This document shows, in pieces, positions 21,901 through 32,891 of a stretch of 64,000 bases of DNA. The stretch spans positions 2,000,501 through 2,064,500 of the forward strand of contig JARKIP010000051.1 in the NCBI GenBank assembly GCA_029990175.1, read 5' to 3'. Under the pieces are notes generated by a model. The model was not told the DNA's origin and searched no databases. It saw only the letters and a list, made by a program, of their open reading frames with translations. The position numbers and the translations under genes are program-made. The number at the start of each line of letters is the position of its first letter. The first letter of the stretch is position 1. Origin of the DNA: Petunia secreta. Lineage: Eukaryota; Streptophyta; Magnoliopsida; Solanales; Solanaceae.

Positions 21901-24376
21901 GTAACAGGATGGAGAGTCTGTATTGATTACAGGCGTCTCAATGATGCCACAAGAAAAGACCATTTTCCTTTACCATTTATTGATCAAATGTTAGAAAGAG
22001 TAGCAGGATATGGTTTTTACTGTTTTCTTGATGGATATTCAGGGTATAACCAGATATCAATTGCACCAGAAGATCAGGATAAGACAACTTTCACATGTCC
22101 TCATGGAACCTATGCCTATAGGAGAATGCCTTTTTGGTTTGTGTAATGCACCTGCTACATTTCAGCGTTGCATGTCAGCTATTTTCTCAGATATGACTGA
22201 AAAATTTTTGGAAATTTTTATGGACGATTTCACCCTTTTTGGTAAAACATTTGAAGATTGTCTTAATCACTTGACCTTAGTTCTTAAGAGATGTGAAGAG
22301 ACAAACTTGATTCTTAATTGGGAGAAATGTCATTTTATGGTTACCGAGGGAATTGTTTTAGGACATAAAATCACTGTTAAAGGGATAGAAGTTGATAAGG
22401 CAAAAATTGATCTTATAGCAGGATTACCCCCTCCCACAACTGTTAAAGGCATTAGAAGTTTTCTAGGTCATGCAGGTTTTTACAGACGGTTCATAAAAGA
22501 TTTTTCAAAGATTTCAAAACCGTTGACTAACCTTTTGATGAAAGATGTTAAGTTTGATTTTTCAGGAGATTGTATGAAAGCTTTTGACACTCTTAAGGAG
22601 AAATTATCATCTGCCCCTATAGTTGTGTCCCCTGATTGGAACCAACCTTTTGAGGTCATGTGTGATGCTAGTGATACAGCTGTTGGAGCTGTTTTAGGCC
22701 AGAGAAAAGATAAAATTTTCCGTCCCATTTACTATGCCAGTAGAACATTGAATGAAGCTCAGCTCAACTATGCCACAACAGAAAAAGAACTACTGGCAGT
22801 AGTATTTGCTTTTGATAAGTTCCGTTCCTATTTAATAGGAACCAAGGTCACTGTTTTTACTGATCATGCAGCTTTAAAATACCTCTTAGCAAAGAAAGAT
22901 GCCCGCCCTAGATTGTTAAGATGGATTTTACTTCTCCAGGAGTTTGACCTTGAAATAAAAGACAGGAAAGGGACAGAAAATCAGGTAGCTGACCATTTGT
23001 CTAGATTAGAGAACCCTCCTCTTGAGTCTAGTGATATAAAAGAAGAGTTTCCTGATGAACACATCTTTTCTGTCAGCTCAGTAGTGACTCAACCACCCTG
23101 GTTTGCAGATATTGCAAATTACTTGGTTGGAAAATGGACACCTCGAGATCTCTCTTACCAACAGAGGAAAAAACTTATATCTGATGCAAAATATTATCTG
23201 TGGGATGACCCTTACTTGTTTAGAATTTGTGCAGATAATATCATTAGAAGATGTGTACCTGAAGATGAAATGCCAAAGATTTTGTTTCATTGTCATGATG
23301 GAGCAATTGGAGGACATTATGCTGCAAACCGAACTGCTTTCAAGGTTTTGGAAGCTGGATTCTTCTGGCCAACACTTTTTAAGGATGCCCGTGTGTATGT
23401 TGCACAATGTGACAGGTGTCAGAGAACAGGTAATATCTCAAAGAGAGATGAGATGCCATTGCAATCTATTCAGGTATGTGAAATATTTGATGTCTGGGGT
23501 ATAGATTTTATGGGACCTTTTCCTTCATCTCATTCATTTGAATATATCCTTGTGGCTGTTGACTATGTTTCACGATGGGTTGAAGCCATTCCCACAAGAA
23601 AGAATGATGCTCGAACAGTGTGCAATTTTCTCAGAAAAAATATTTTTACCAGATTTGGCACACCACGAGTCATCATTAGTGACCAAGGGACTCATTTCAT
23701 GAATAAGCAATTTTCTGCTTTATTGTCAAAATATAGTGTGACTCATAAAACTGGAACACCGTATCATGCTCAAACTCAAGGGCAAGTTGAGGTTTCCAAC
23801 CGTGAACTAAAAAGAATTCTTGAAAAAACTGTTGGAATCTCAAGAAAAGACTGGGCTTTATAATTAGATGATGCATTATGGGCATACCGAACGGCGTTCA
23901 AAACGCCGATTGGAACATCTCCATATAAATTAGTCTTTGGAAAAGCTTGCCATTTGCCTGTTGAATTGGAACACAAAGCCTTTTGGGCACTGAAAGCATT
24001 GAACTTTGATTTAACCTCTGCTGGTAAAAATAGATTTTTGCAGGTTAATGAGTTGGATGAACTGAGGATGGAAGCCTATGAAAATGCCAAGATTTACAAA
24101 GAAAAAACAAAAAAATGGCATGACAATTTGATCCGACCAAAAAATTTTAAAATTGGAGATCAGGTACTTCTTTACAATAGCCGTCTCAGGCTATTCCCAG
24201 GAAAACTGAAATCCAGGTGGACAGGTCCTTACAATGTTACAAATGTTACTCCGTATGGAGCAATTGAAATTCAACAAATCAATGGAGGAGAGAAATTTAA
24301 GGTCAATGGTCACAGGCTAAAATTGTACTTTGGAGGACATTTTGAACAACACCCTTCAGTAACCATGATAGTATGA
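18988..24376 (+). pseudogene. Element B gag-pol polyprotein, one frameshift and one stop
   Basis: The start MTRSSNKE opens Gag (capsid-like block LRLFPFSLKGDAKTWL; knuckle CDMCGGNHLNHEC). Protease has CDSGAS near 20925. Reverse transcriptase has CIDYRRLND and the catalytic FMDDF near 22219-22233. RNase H has CDASD and TDHAALKY. Integrase has an HHCC domain (about 23290-23425) and DDE residues in IDFMG, SDQGTH and QGQVEVS. The frame is lost at a run of five T at 22131-22135, where PFGLCNAP is expected, so the first ORF ends at 22146. An in-frame TAA at 23861-23863 interrupts the integrase C-terminal part, which continues to TGA at 24374-24376. The domain order and sequence style are those of Athila-type elements. 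I see no env-like ORF. Confidence 0.92.
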
Positions 24377-26092
24377 TGAGTGCCGCTGTTACTACGTCGA
24401 GCTGACGACGTTAAACTCAGAACTATGGTTCTTTATCCCGTAGCCATTGAGGGTGAAGCAATGGAGCCTCATAAGTCCCACTTAGATCTGACTAATTAAA
24501 TGCTTAACCAATTGATCTGGTCAATATCCAGATTATTGTACAACCGGAACATCTCATGAAGGCCTCTACAAAAACAGAGTCACCTAGACAGGAGTAACTC
24601 CATGGTGATCGGTATGCCTAAGTTACTGGTTGGTTAATCATTCCATTTTCCAAATCTAATGTTGGCACAGGTAAATTTCTAGTTTATATTCAAACTAGGA
24701 CCTAATGACTGATAAGGTCTAAAAATAATCCAGTCTATTACACATAGAACATGTGTGGTCACAGTTTCTTTCAAGCTTTCTTCTGTGATCGTATATTTGA
24801 AAGCCAAAAAGATTTTTATTTTACTAATAAAATAGTATTTTTATATTAATTATATTATATTTATATAATCCAACTACCACTTGATCCTTCTTCATTCTTT
24901 TTTTTTTCACCCTTCTTTCTTTCACTTATCTTAAAAAGCATTTTCATCCAGGAGAATGAAATGTTCAAGTATGGGGGAGGTTATTTATATATTATATACT
25001 ATTTTCCTCTTATTTATGGTCTTAATTGTAGGTTTTTAATTAACAATATAAATTTTTGTTCGTTCTGTTCAATATTATTTCTTTTTATATTCACCATATG
25101 ATTTTTCATGTCTATGATTTTGACTTTGTGAAAGCAAGAGCAAACATCTTCAACTCAGAAAATCATTGGAATTGAGAAAAATTATGATCACAAAGAAGGT
25201 AGAATCAATGAACTTGGCTAGAACTTGCTCTGAATGTTCTTCGAGGCAAAATAATGGATGATACTGATTTTTAAAAAATGAAATTAGGCCTTCTTTGATA
25301 CACAATTCAAGCCTCTCAATTTTCTATCCAAATATACATATTTTTATCTTTTCAAACCCTTCTTTGAGCCTTAATCCTATTTTTTTCCCAACACCATGAT
25401 ATATTACAAAAAAAAAAAGATATATATGATATATGTATATATTGTTTACATATATATAAAGAAAAAAAAAAGAGTTATTGTTTCTTCCAGCTTTGAATGA
25501 GCAAAGATTAAACATCACCAAAAGGAAGAAATATTACCAAAAGAAGCAATGTTGTGAATATATGAATATATATGATATAGCAAAAAGAAAAAAAAGGGAA
25601 AAAAATTGAAAAAAAAAAAGTATTACCGAATGGAGAAAGAATTGAGAAATGTGAGCTCCAAGCTGGAAAAAGAACAGTCACTATCAAATATCCTTATCCT
25701 ACCAGCCTGAAGCCCAACATTACAAGCCATGAAAAGTCCTAAAAAGATTTTGAAAGTCAGTATTGTATCTATATTAGTGGAGATGAACATGACGAGCAAG
25801 CCTATGGACAAGACAATGATACTTACTGAATACATGATCATAACTCTATCAATTTTAAAAGATTCAAGGGGAGAAGGTTGCAAGTTCTTGTTGATCAAGT
25901 CAAAATTCAGAAATAAGGTAAGGAATTTGGTGAAGTAAAAAGAATAATTGTATTGAGCATGATGAAAGAAGTTTATCTTGAATAAATTTTCTATCCTACA
26001 AAGATCATAAGTTTGAAGAAAATATTCTTATTAAAAAAAAAAAAAAGATCTTTTTCCTCGAGGACGAGCAAAGATTCAAGTATGGGGGAATT
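24377..26092 (+). other. Element B 3' non-coding region with two polypurine-like sites
   Basis: About 1.7 kb without a supported gene. Near the start is a bulged hairpin with an AGGA loop (24939-24963), followed by AGTATGGGGGAGG (about 24969-24980). At the end is a second hairpin (CTCG-AGGA-CGAG, 26057-26068), followed by AAGTATGGGGGAATTT (about 26078-26092) touching the 3' LTR. The second is the functional polypurine tract by position. Many Athila elements have an env-like ORF in this region, but none is visible here. Confidence 0.75.
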
Positions 26093-27452
26093 TGATGGAT
26101 ATAATTTATTGATATATTTTTATAGTTAAATATTAAGTATTTTAAATAAAACGTGAATAAATATATCCATCTCTCGCATATTTTCTAACATATTTTGCAG
26201 GAAGAAGAAATTATCCAAGGTGAAGAAAAATAAGGGATGGCCATTGATGATTACATTATTCATAGTGTGATTATAACACTGATAGTAATGTCCGTGAATT
26301 GTTTTATGCTGAAGAATAAAAGTGCAAGAGGAAGAAAGTTCATGAAAGGAAGCTACGTATGAATATTTGAAATTGTCATCTAAACCCAACTCACCTTGGC
26401 CATCTTGAAAATTTTCCTACCACCTTAGGATATGCCATCTTAGGTAGAACTTTTGCTTTGGAATTTATCTATAAATAGGTAGTAAACTTTGTATGGAAGA
26501 TCATCAAATTTTCATCTTGCAAGAACTAATTTCTCTTGCTCTTTTTCTTTCTTTGTCTTTTATAACTTTAAGCTTTTGTAGTTTTCTTTTGTAGAAGAAA
26601 TACTACTTCTTCCTAGTCTTTATATTTTTAAAGTTTTTCTTACTCCATAATGGAGTAATCTCTTTTGTTGGGATAGTTGATGAAACTCGGTAATATTTAT
26701 AATACTTATCTCAGTTTTAATACATGCTTAGCCTGAAGTTTTTAATCACATTTTAACACTGTGCTGGAATTATAGTTTTTACTAAATCTTTATTTTCACA
26801 TCGGTCTATTTTATATCCAGGTTATTGTCATATTAATTTTGTAATTCTCACGGAGCAAAATTAATGTATAATAACTGATGAATAAAGTAGTAGAGTAAAA
26901 ACTATTTTTCCAAGTCTCTAATCTTGTTTACCTCAGTTTTAATTCTCACGGAGGAATTGTTGTATGTAAGATTATTGATTTTCCGTAAAAATATTCTCAC
27001 GAAGTTTTTACTACTTTTTTAGCATAATTCAGGCAAGAATAAATATTTCGGTTTGATCGTCACTAGTTATAATTTGATTAATATACATAACCTCACGGAG
27101 TGTTATTAATTGATTATTTTCTTAGTGAGCAAAATATAATTGAATTAGCAATAAGCAATTATTCTTAAGAGAAATACATGTCAAAACTGAGATATTTATT
27201 ATAAGTATTACCAAGTGAATTCAACGATTCCCAACTCCTTTTAAATTTGAAATCTTCCAGAAGTTCTTTATTTTAATTTAAGTAAATTTAAACTAAAAAC
27301 CCACTTTTCATCAATTTGACTCTCTCAAATAGTAATTAAAATACTACAAGTCCGTAGCATAGAATACCCAATCTCTGTGGGACGATATCTTAAACTATAT
27401 TAGAATTTGACAAGAACGAGCAGACAATTCCTATGCACTTTGGACCTCGTCA
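26093..27452 (+). mobile_element. Element B 3' LTR
   Basis: 1360 bp, the same length as the 5' LTR, with about nine substitutions. It ends CGTCA followed by TACAA (27453-27457). A TATAAATA box is at 26470-26477. The hairpin arrangement of the 5' LTR is kept. Confidence 0.95.
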
Positions 27453-28484
27453 TACAATTTCATGAGATTATTTATATTATTCTATGATTATTATTAAATG
27501 ATTCAAGATTTAATTGTGTTTGAAAGCTAATGAAGCTATGATGAGATTTTAATAGAAAGCTTAAGTTCAAATTGAGGCCTTTGGTGCCAAGCAATATTTT
27601 AAATATTTTTGGGAGCTACCTTAAATTCTGAGAAGGGTAAACTTGTTCGTAGCCATAGTCGGGCTGCGGAGCGTGACCATAGTCGGGTTGCGTTTTACCC
27701 CGAAACTACCATGACAGGGTAGGTATGTGCCATAGTCGGGCACTATGTTATATTGCCATAGTCGGGCAATGAATGCTAGCGTGTCAGACACTTTGAACTG
27801 TGGGACGCCACGGGGATTAGAAAGAGAAAGAAAGAAAAGATGTCAGATTTGAGTGGTACTCCCTAGAAAGAAAGTATAAGCTATTTTGCAATATTTAAAA
27901 AGTTTATTTTGATCTAATGTTTCAGCTGCCTTAAAGTAAAGTTTACGCATTCATGTTTTATTAACTCTCGTTCCGGCCTTAGTGAGGGAGTCGATGATAC
28001 TCACTGGGTGACGAGAGATTCGTTACTCACGTTCCTTTTTCTTGGAACCTACGTTGGCTTCGTCAACGTAGACGCAGGTCACCGAGGCGATCAGACTACA
28101 GGCTAGGACTCTCCCTCACATCCTCAGTTGTTGGTGAGCTCCGCTTTACTTTCAGCGGAGACATATCAGTTTTCCTTACCAGTTCCTTCATTTATTTTAT
28201 TTATTCAGTTGAGTATTGCCGAGGGTTTCATGTCTCGTGCAATATGACAGTCTTCCAGTTTTAGAGGCTTCATAGACAATGAGTTAGAAGGGTTATGGCG
28301 CACATTTTAAGATTTAACGTTTAAGGTATTTTAAAGTGATATTGACTATTTATTAGAAGATGCAGAGTTATTATTTATTTGAATTATTATGAGTTTTTGA
28401 AAGATGTATGAAAAGTTTAGCAGGTCTGGTTCACCTGGCCCCCAGGTGCCGTGTCATAACTCGTTCAGAAAACGGGTCGTGACA
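27453..28484 (+). mobile_element. Element A 3' LTR, part downstream of element B
   Basis: It begins with the TACAA duplicate and matches 9223-10250 with about six substitutions and one T insertion near 28170. It keeps the four ATAGTCG-loop hairpins (about 27650-27770) and ends GTGACA at 28484, after which C LTR sequence resumes. Confidence 0.92.
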
Positions 28485-28923
28485 AACTCACCCTTGTTTG
28501 TTGTTTGTTTCTTGTCTATCTATTTCGTTTCGGCAGGTTCGCTCCAGGATTGTGTTCGCCACGTTGTGAAGGAGCGAAGTCGACTTCAGCTGTCAGGGTG
28601 AGCCAACTTTTATTCCTGATGGCCACCAGTTTATTAGTTATTATTTCAGTTACATTCTGCTCCCTTCAGGAGGTATCTGTCTTCTTTTATACACTTAGAT
28701 ATCTAGTCTGGATAATTCTAAACCTAGTATGTTGGGTAGGCAGCTGTAATTTCTTTTGTACAGCTTAAAGGTATCAGTATGTCAGTATTTTTTTTAAGTC
28801 TTATTCTTATTTATGAATTGAATTGTATTTATTTTCCTATTTTAATTGGTAAGGGTTCGCCCGACGAGTCTAGGGGAGGATGTCGGGTGCCCGCACGGCC
28901 TAGCCGGATTTCGGGTCGTGTCA
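28485..28923 (+). mobile_element. C 3' LTR, copy 1, part downstream of element A
   Basis: It matches 43962-44397 closely and ends TTTCGGGTCGTGTCA at 28923, followed by the C target duplicate AAAGA (28924-28928). ORFs 28404-28601, 28505-28768 and 28779-28970 are LTR sequence; their counterparts lie in the other C LTRs. Confidence 0.88.
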
Positions 28924-29604
28924 AAAGAGGAGAAAGATTAGTGTATAATCCTCGATGTAGCAAGCTGTAAGTGCAAGAAAAATGAAGTGTGCCTTAATTT
29001 TTGTACGGTGTAGCGCTCAAGGAGGTGTGTAGTCACTATTGCCTATATTTTACCCCACCTTTGGCCAAAAGCCTACATTACAACCCTAACAAGTCCTAAT
29101 TGATTTCGGGTCAAGCATTCCTACATTAGTGGAGAGGTACACGAAGGGAAAGCCTATGGATCTTTAGTGTGCATGATGAACTTCTTTTGAGAGAGTGAGC
29201 GAATTCTTCCTATCATTAATCTTACTTGTGTTATCATTGTATTTTTGTGGTTGGGATATTCTCTTGAGTGGTGAGGGCACTTGTGAAGTTGAGTTGAGGA
29301 CTTGTGTTTCACTTTTCAATTGAGGTGAGCAAGTAAAGAGGTGAAGTCTTGTGATGAAGAGGCAAACTTTGAAAATCTTGTGTCATGGCATGTTTGCTTT
29401 CTTTGATGTTTTGTATATGGGAGTTATGCTCACATGGCTTGGCTTAATTGTTGGCACCAACCAATGTCATTAGTTGTTGAACTTGAATCGAGTTTTGGCT
29501 TGTTGTGGCTTTAATGAAAAATGCATGAATTGATGAATTGCAACTTGGGGACCATTGAAGTGTGTTTTGCTTGAGGACAAGCAAAAGTTCTAGTTTGGGG
29601 GTGT
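28924..29604 (+). other. D internal 3' end, first unit, with polypurine tract
   Basis: Non-coding D sequence downstream of the C insertion, nearly identical to 44398-45079. A perfect 9-bp stem TTTTGCTTG/CAAGCAAAA with an AGGA loop (29565-29586) precedes the purine-rich AGTTTGGGGGTGT (about 29592-29604), which touches the LTR. I see no gene in it. Confidence 0.8.
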
Positions 29605-31103
29605 TGATAAGTCGGCATGTTACCGACTTTGAGCCTTCCTTTATAGGAACTTTATGTGTTCTTAAGCTAATTTCACGACCAATTCTTATGTAATGTTGCG
29701 TGATTCCAGGTGCTACTTAGTTTAAGCGCTCGAGGCCAGAAACTGAGCGGAAAGAACACAAAAGAAGGCCGAGTCGAGTCGAAGTTGGAGTCGTGCGAAA
29801 TGGAACAAGTTTTCAAGAATTTGTGCAGCTCAGCACAATGTTGTGCAATAGCACAATGCTCAGCACAATGCTGAGAAAGACCCAATTATGCGATAGCACA
29901 ATTCTCAGCACAATATTGTGCGATAGCACAATGCTCAACACAATATTGTGTGATAGCACAATGCTTAGCACAATGCTCAGCACAATATTGTGCGATAGCA
30001 CAATGCTTAGCACAATAATACAAAATTAAGCAGTAACTACTTCAAGTTTTCAAGAATTTGTGCGGCTCATCACAATATTGTGCGATAGCACAATGCTCAG
30101 CACAATATTGTGCGATCGCACAACTGGGACGGAAGAAGATTTTTTGTGTAAGTTTCTTAGGAGTATAAATAGGAAAGTGAGGTTTTATTACACCAACACT
30201 TACATTACATTTTACTCTATATTTTGGACGATTTTGGGAGCCAAGTGGGAGACTTAACATCATTTTGTAAGCTTCTAATCTTGTAACTTTGAATCTTGAT
30301 TCCATATATCAATTCAAACTTATGTCCAACATGATTTCATCTTTTCATTACATCTTTATTACTATGATTCAAACCCTAGTTATGAGTAGCTAAACTCATA
30401 ACTAGAGGTGTAATTATGGTATTGTGATAGAAAATTAATGGGTGTTATTCTATTTCACTAACCATAACACGAGTAACAATTATCCAAATCCCCATTACAA
30501 TAACATCAAAATTCCAAAATCCATGATATTTGGGATTTCTTATCTACATTGCTAGTTAAAGACTCGGAAGAGATTAACTAGTGTAGAATAGTGGAGTTGG
30601 CGAGGATTTGAGTTGATAGGCTATTCATATAGACTAACTCATCTAAAAGGAGTTACGCTCGGAAGAGGTCTCCTTTCCTCGGGTCATTGAGTAGTGCTTC
30701 AAGCATTCAACTAAGACTTTGACGAGCGGGTTGTGAAAGATCTCTCCTAGGCCGGAAGGATTCTAGAGATCACGATCGGAATGCTCGACCATAATTATAC
30801 TTGTGTTGGGAAAGTGAAGTAAAGACACCCGTTGGTTGGAAATCACTATTAGTTGGTTGCACCCCTAGTCTAGTAATATCGAACAACTCACTCGTTTAAT
30901 TGCTTACACTTTAGAATTAATCATAGTTTTCATCGAACAAATCATACTTCTATGACTCAATACTAAACCTCATTTGAATATCTATTTGCAATTCTCTCAC
31001 TTGACGTGCTAGTTCCCTTGGGAAATCGACCCCGACTCACATCGGGTATTATACTTTGACGACCGTCCTTCACCATTAATGGTGTAAGATTGAGCATGGA
31101 TCA
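29605..31103 (+). mobile_element. D LTR 2 (central, shared by both units)
   Basis: 1499 bp, TGATAAG to GGATCA. The U3 part holds palindromic repeats (GCACAATATTGTGC and relatives, 29825-30125), then TATAAATA at 30164-30171. Downstream are an 11-bp hairpin (CTAGTTATGAG/CTCATAACTAG, about 30377-30405) and hairpins with CTCGGAAGA-type loops at 30552-30581, 30646-30676 and 30739-30771. It serves as 3' LTR for the first unit and 5' LTR for the second. Confidence 0.9.
30164..30171 (+). promoter_or_regulatory. Probable TATA box of D LTR
   Basis: TATAAATA lies just after the palindromic U3 repeats. The same box is at 45627-45634 in LTR 3. In LTR 1 the equivalent reads TACAAATA, so that promoter is probably weakened. 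Confidence 0.6.
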
Positions 31104-31108
31104 AATTT

Positions 31109-31126
31109 TGGCGCTGTTGCCGGGGA
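31109..31126 (+). promoter_or_regulatory. D primer-binding site (tRNA-Asp, one mismatch)
   Basis: TGGCGCTGTTGCCGGGGA differs from the tRNA-Asp complement in element B (18093-18110) by one base. It lies five bases after the LTR end. Confidence 0.9.
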
Positions 31127-31508
31127 ACTACGGTTTCAGTATTGAGTTGCATTAGTTAATCAAAGTTGTTTAGTTCGCTAGTCCTAGCATTTTACTTTTG
31201 GTTTTGGTTTTACCTTGTGTAGGTGAAACATGGCTTATAGGAGTAATCCTAATCGGAACTTGCGGAACCCCAATTACAACCAACAATTGGCGTATTAGAG
31301 TAGTTTGAGGAGTTGAGCTAGTTGGCTTCGTTCCAAACTTTGTGAACCGTTTTTGTTAAAATTGTGAATAGTAGTAATGTTCTTTATAAATTGTAAATAT
31401 TTGTTTGTGTAGTGTTTACTTGTGTTAGTTAGTTAGTTTAGATTAGTGGTAGTCATCTTGAAATGACATCATGGAACCAAAAATTGGTCCCATATTGAAA
31501 ATCCATAC

Positions 31509-32891
31509 ATGAGTGACTCTTGTCCTTATTGTGGCGGACCTCACCATTGGCAAGATTGTCAAATTGTTTCCGGGGGCGAGTTGTGTGCACCTTCTCAACC
31601 CTTTGAGTGGGACATATGTCATGAGTGTGGGGGTCAAAATGGCCATTGGGACGGTTGTCCTAATATTCCTTATTCTTCTTCCAATGATTTTTATAATGAT
31701 GATAATAATTCTTATGAGTTTGATTGGGCAAATGCAAACATGAACATGGAGCTTGAACCCGAGTGGAAAGGCATCCAAGAGAGGTTTCAAGAAGAGATGG
31801 ACCTATCGACTTCACAAGATGAATGCAATGAAAATGAAAGATTGGAACATTTGATGGAGCAAATACTTAAAAACAATTGTGAAAATGCCAAAGCCTTTCA
31901 TGAGATAAAAGAAACGATCCATCAAAATGGCTTAGCAATTCACAACTTGGAAACTCAATTGAGCCAATTGTTTACCACCTTCAATGATCAACAAGCTAAG
32001 GATGTTGCCAAATTTCAACAAAGACGTTATATGGATGATGAGGTTGAGTTCCAAGAAGAATCCTCCATTGAAGATGTGCTTGAATATCAAGAAAGAATTA
32101 TTGAAGAAAAGAACAATTGGGATGAAGAAGAAATTGTGAGCCGAGCTTGGCTCCGAGATCAAGCTCGAAAAATGAAAGTCCATGAAGCATGCCTTTACGA
32201 CTTAAATATCGAAGGTTGGGATCTCAAACATGGAAAGGAAGAACTAGGACAAAGAGTGAACCAATTTGATCTTGAAGCTCGTGTCTTGAACATTCTAGTG
32301 CATGAAGTGGTTGAAACCTCCAAGGCTCAACATGGAGAAATAGTGAATGATATGCTAGAAATGAGCGAATTTGTGGAAGAGAGCACAAGTCAAATCATGG
32401 GAACTCATGAAAGTGATCACATCTTCAAGATATTTGGTAATGATGCCGTGAACAAGAAATTTGTGTTGGAGTCTAGAGCGGAAATAAAGAACTTTTGTGA
32501 TTAAGACTCTAGCATAGTTGAAGAGGAGTATGTCATACTTGGTGCTCCATTGGTGTTGAAAAAAGTGGGCCCTCATTCACTTCATTTTTCAACCCTATGT
32601 GTGCATGAGGCAATGGAAATGGAAGAACAAGCACCTTGTGATGACTTTGGCATTTATGAGCAAAATGGGTACATTGTTGAGTTCGCCATGCCAAGAAAAA
32701 AAAATGACATTTCTCACTTGAAGGCCAAGAAGTGCAAAATGAATTATTCGGCCTTTGGAACTTTGAAATTTGTACCACCACCCCGGAAGCACAATGAAAA
32801 ACTTGATTCAAAATTAGGGAGACAATTCACATTTACAAAATGGAGAGAAAAGTGTCATTTTGGTACTCGCCTTGCCATGACGTTAAATTAG
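31509..32891 (+). pseudogene. D Gag-like protein, gag-only element, one in-frame stop
   Basis: A 461-codon frame starting MSDSCPYC is interrupted once by TAA at 32502-32504 and ends TAG at 32889-32891. The N-terminus has two zinc-knuckle-like motifs (CPYCGGPHHWQDC and CHECGGQNGHWDGC) in place of the C-terminal ones normal for Gag. The middle has a helix-rich segment with the block NLETQLSQL, which is also common in Athila/Tat Gag proteins (compare NLEIQVSQLA in element B). The C-terminal part is basic. No protease, reverse transcriptase or integrase follows, so D probably relied on an Athila or Tat relative. A small upstream peptide start (MAYRSNPNRN, 31230) is stopped after about 22 codons. 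Confidence 0.7.

Larger units (their letters stand above)
16728..27452 (+). mobile_element. Element B: Athila-type Ty3/gypsy retrotransposon
   Basis: A complete element of 10,725 bp with LTRs of 1360 bp each (TGATGG to CGTCA) and a perfect TACAA duplication (16723-16727 and 27453-27457). It has a tRNA-Asp primer site, a pyrimidine-rich leader, one gag-pol region and a 1.7 kb non-coding 3' region. About nine LTR substitutions are visible. It lies in the 3' LTR of A, so it is the youngest insertion of the nest. Confidence 0.95.
8296..28484 (+). mobile_element. Element A: Tekay-type Ty3/gypsy chromovirus
   Basis: This is a full-length LTR retrotransposon split by element B. It has a 5' LTR at 8296-10250, an initiator-Met tRNA primer site, one gag-pol frame with a C-terminal chromodomain, a polypurine tract, and a 3' LTR at 15819-16727 plus 27453-28484. 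The LTRs begin TGTGACG and end GTGACA. About 13 substitutions are visible across roughly 1.9 kb of paired LTR, so the insertion is recent. Flanks give only an imperfect target duplication (GACT at 8292-8295, AACT at 28485-28488), but the empty site is confirmed by the other C LTRs. Confidence 0.92.
3781..28923 (+). mobile_element. Element C, copy 1: 3' half only, split by element A
   Basis: Positions 3781-8295 plus 28485-28923 are collinear with 39446-44397 of C copy 2. Missing are the C 5' LTR and the gag part. The right end is GTGTCA followed by AAAGA, as in copy 2. The 3' LTR of this copy shares indels with the 3' LTR of copy 2: both lack a roughly 60-base segment present near 36196-36252 in the 5' LTR. 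This again indicates duplication of one inserted element and not two insertions. Confidence 0.85.

Noticed and set aside
24377..26092. Possible env-like gene of an Athila element
   Set aside because: No long ORF, transmembrane segment or related remnant is visible in this interval.
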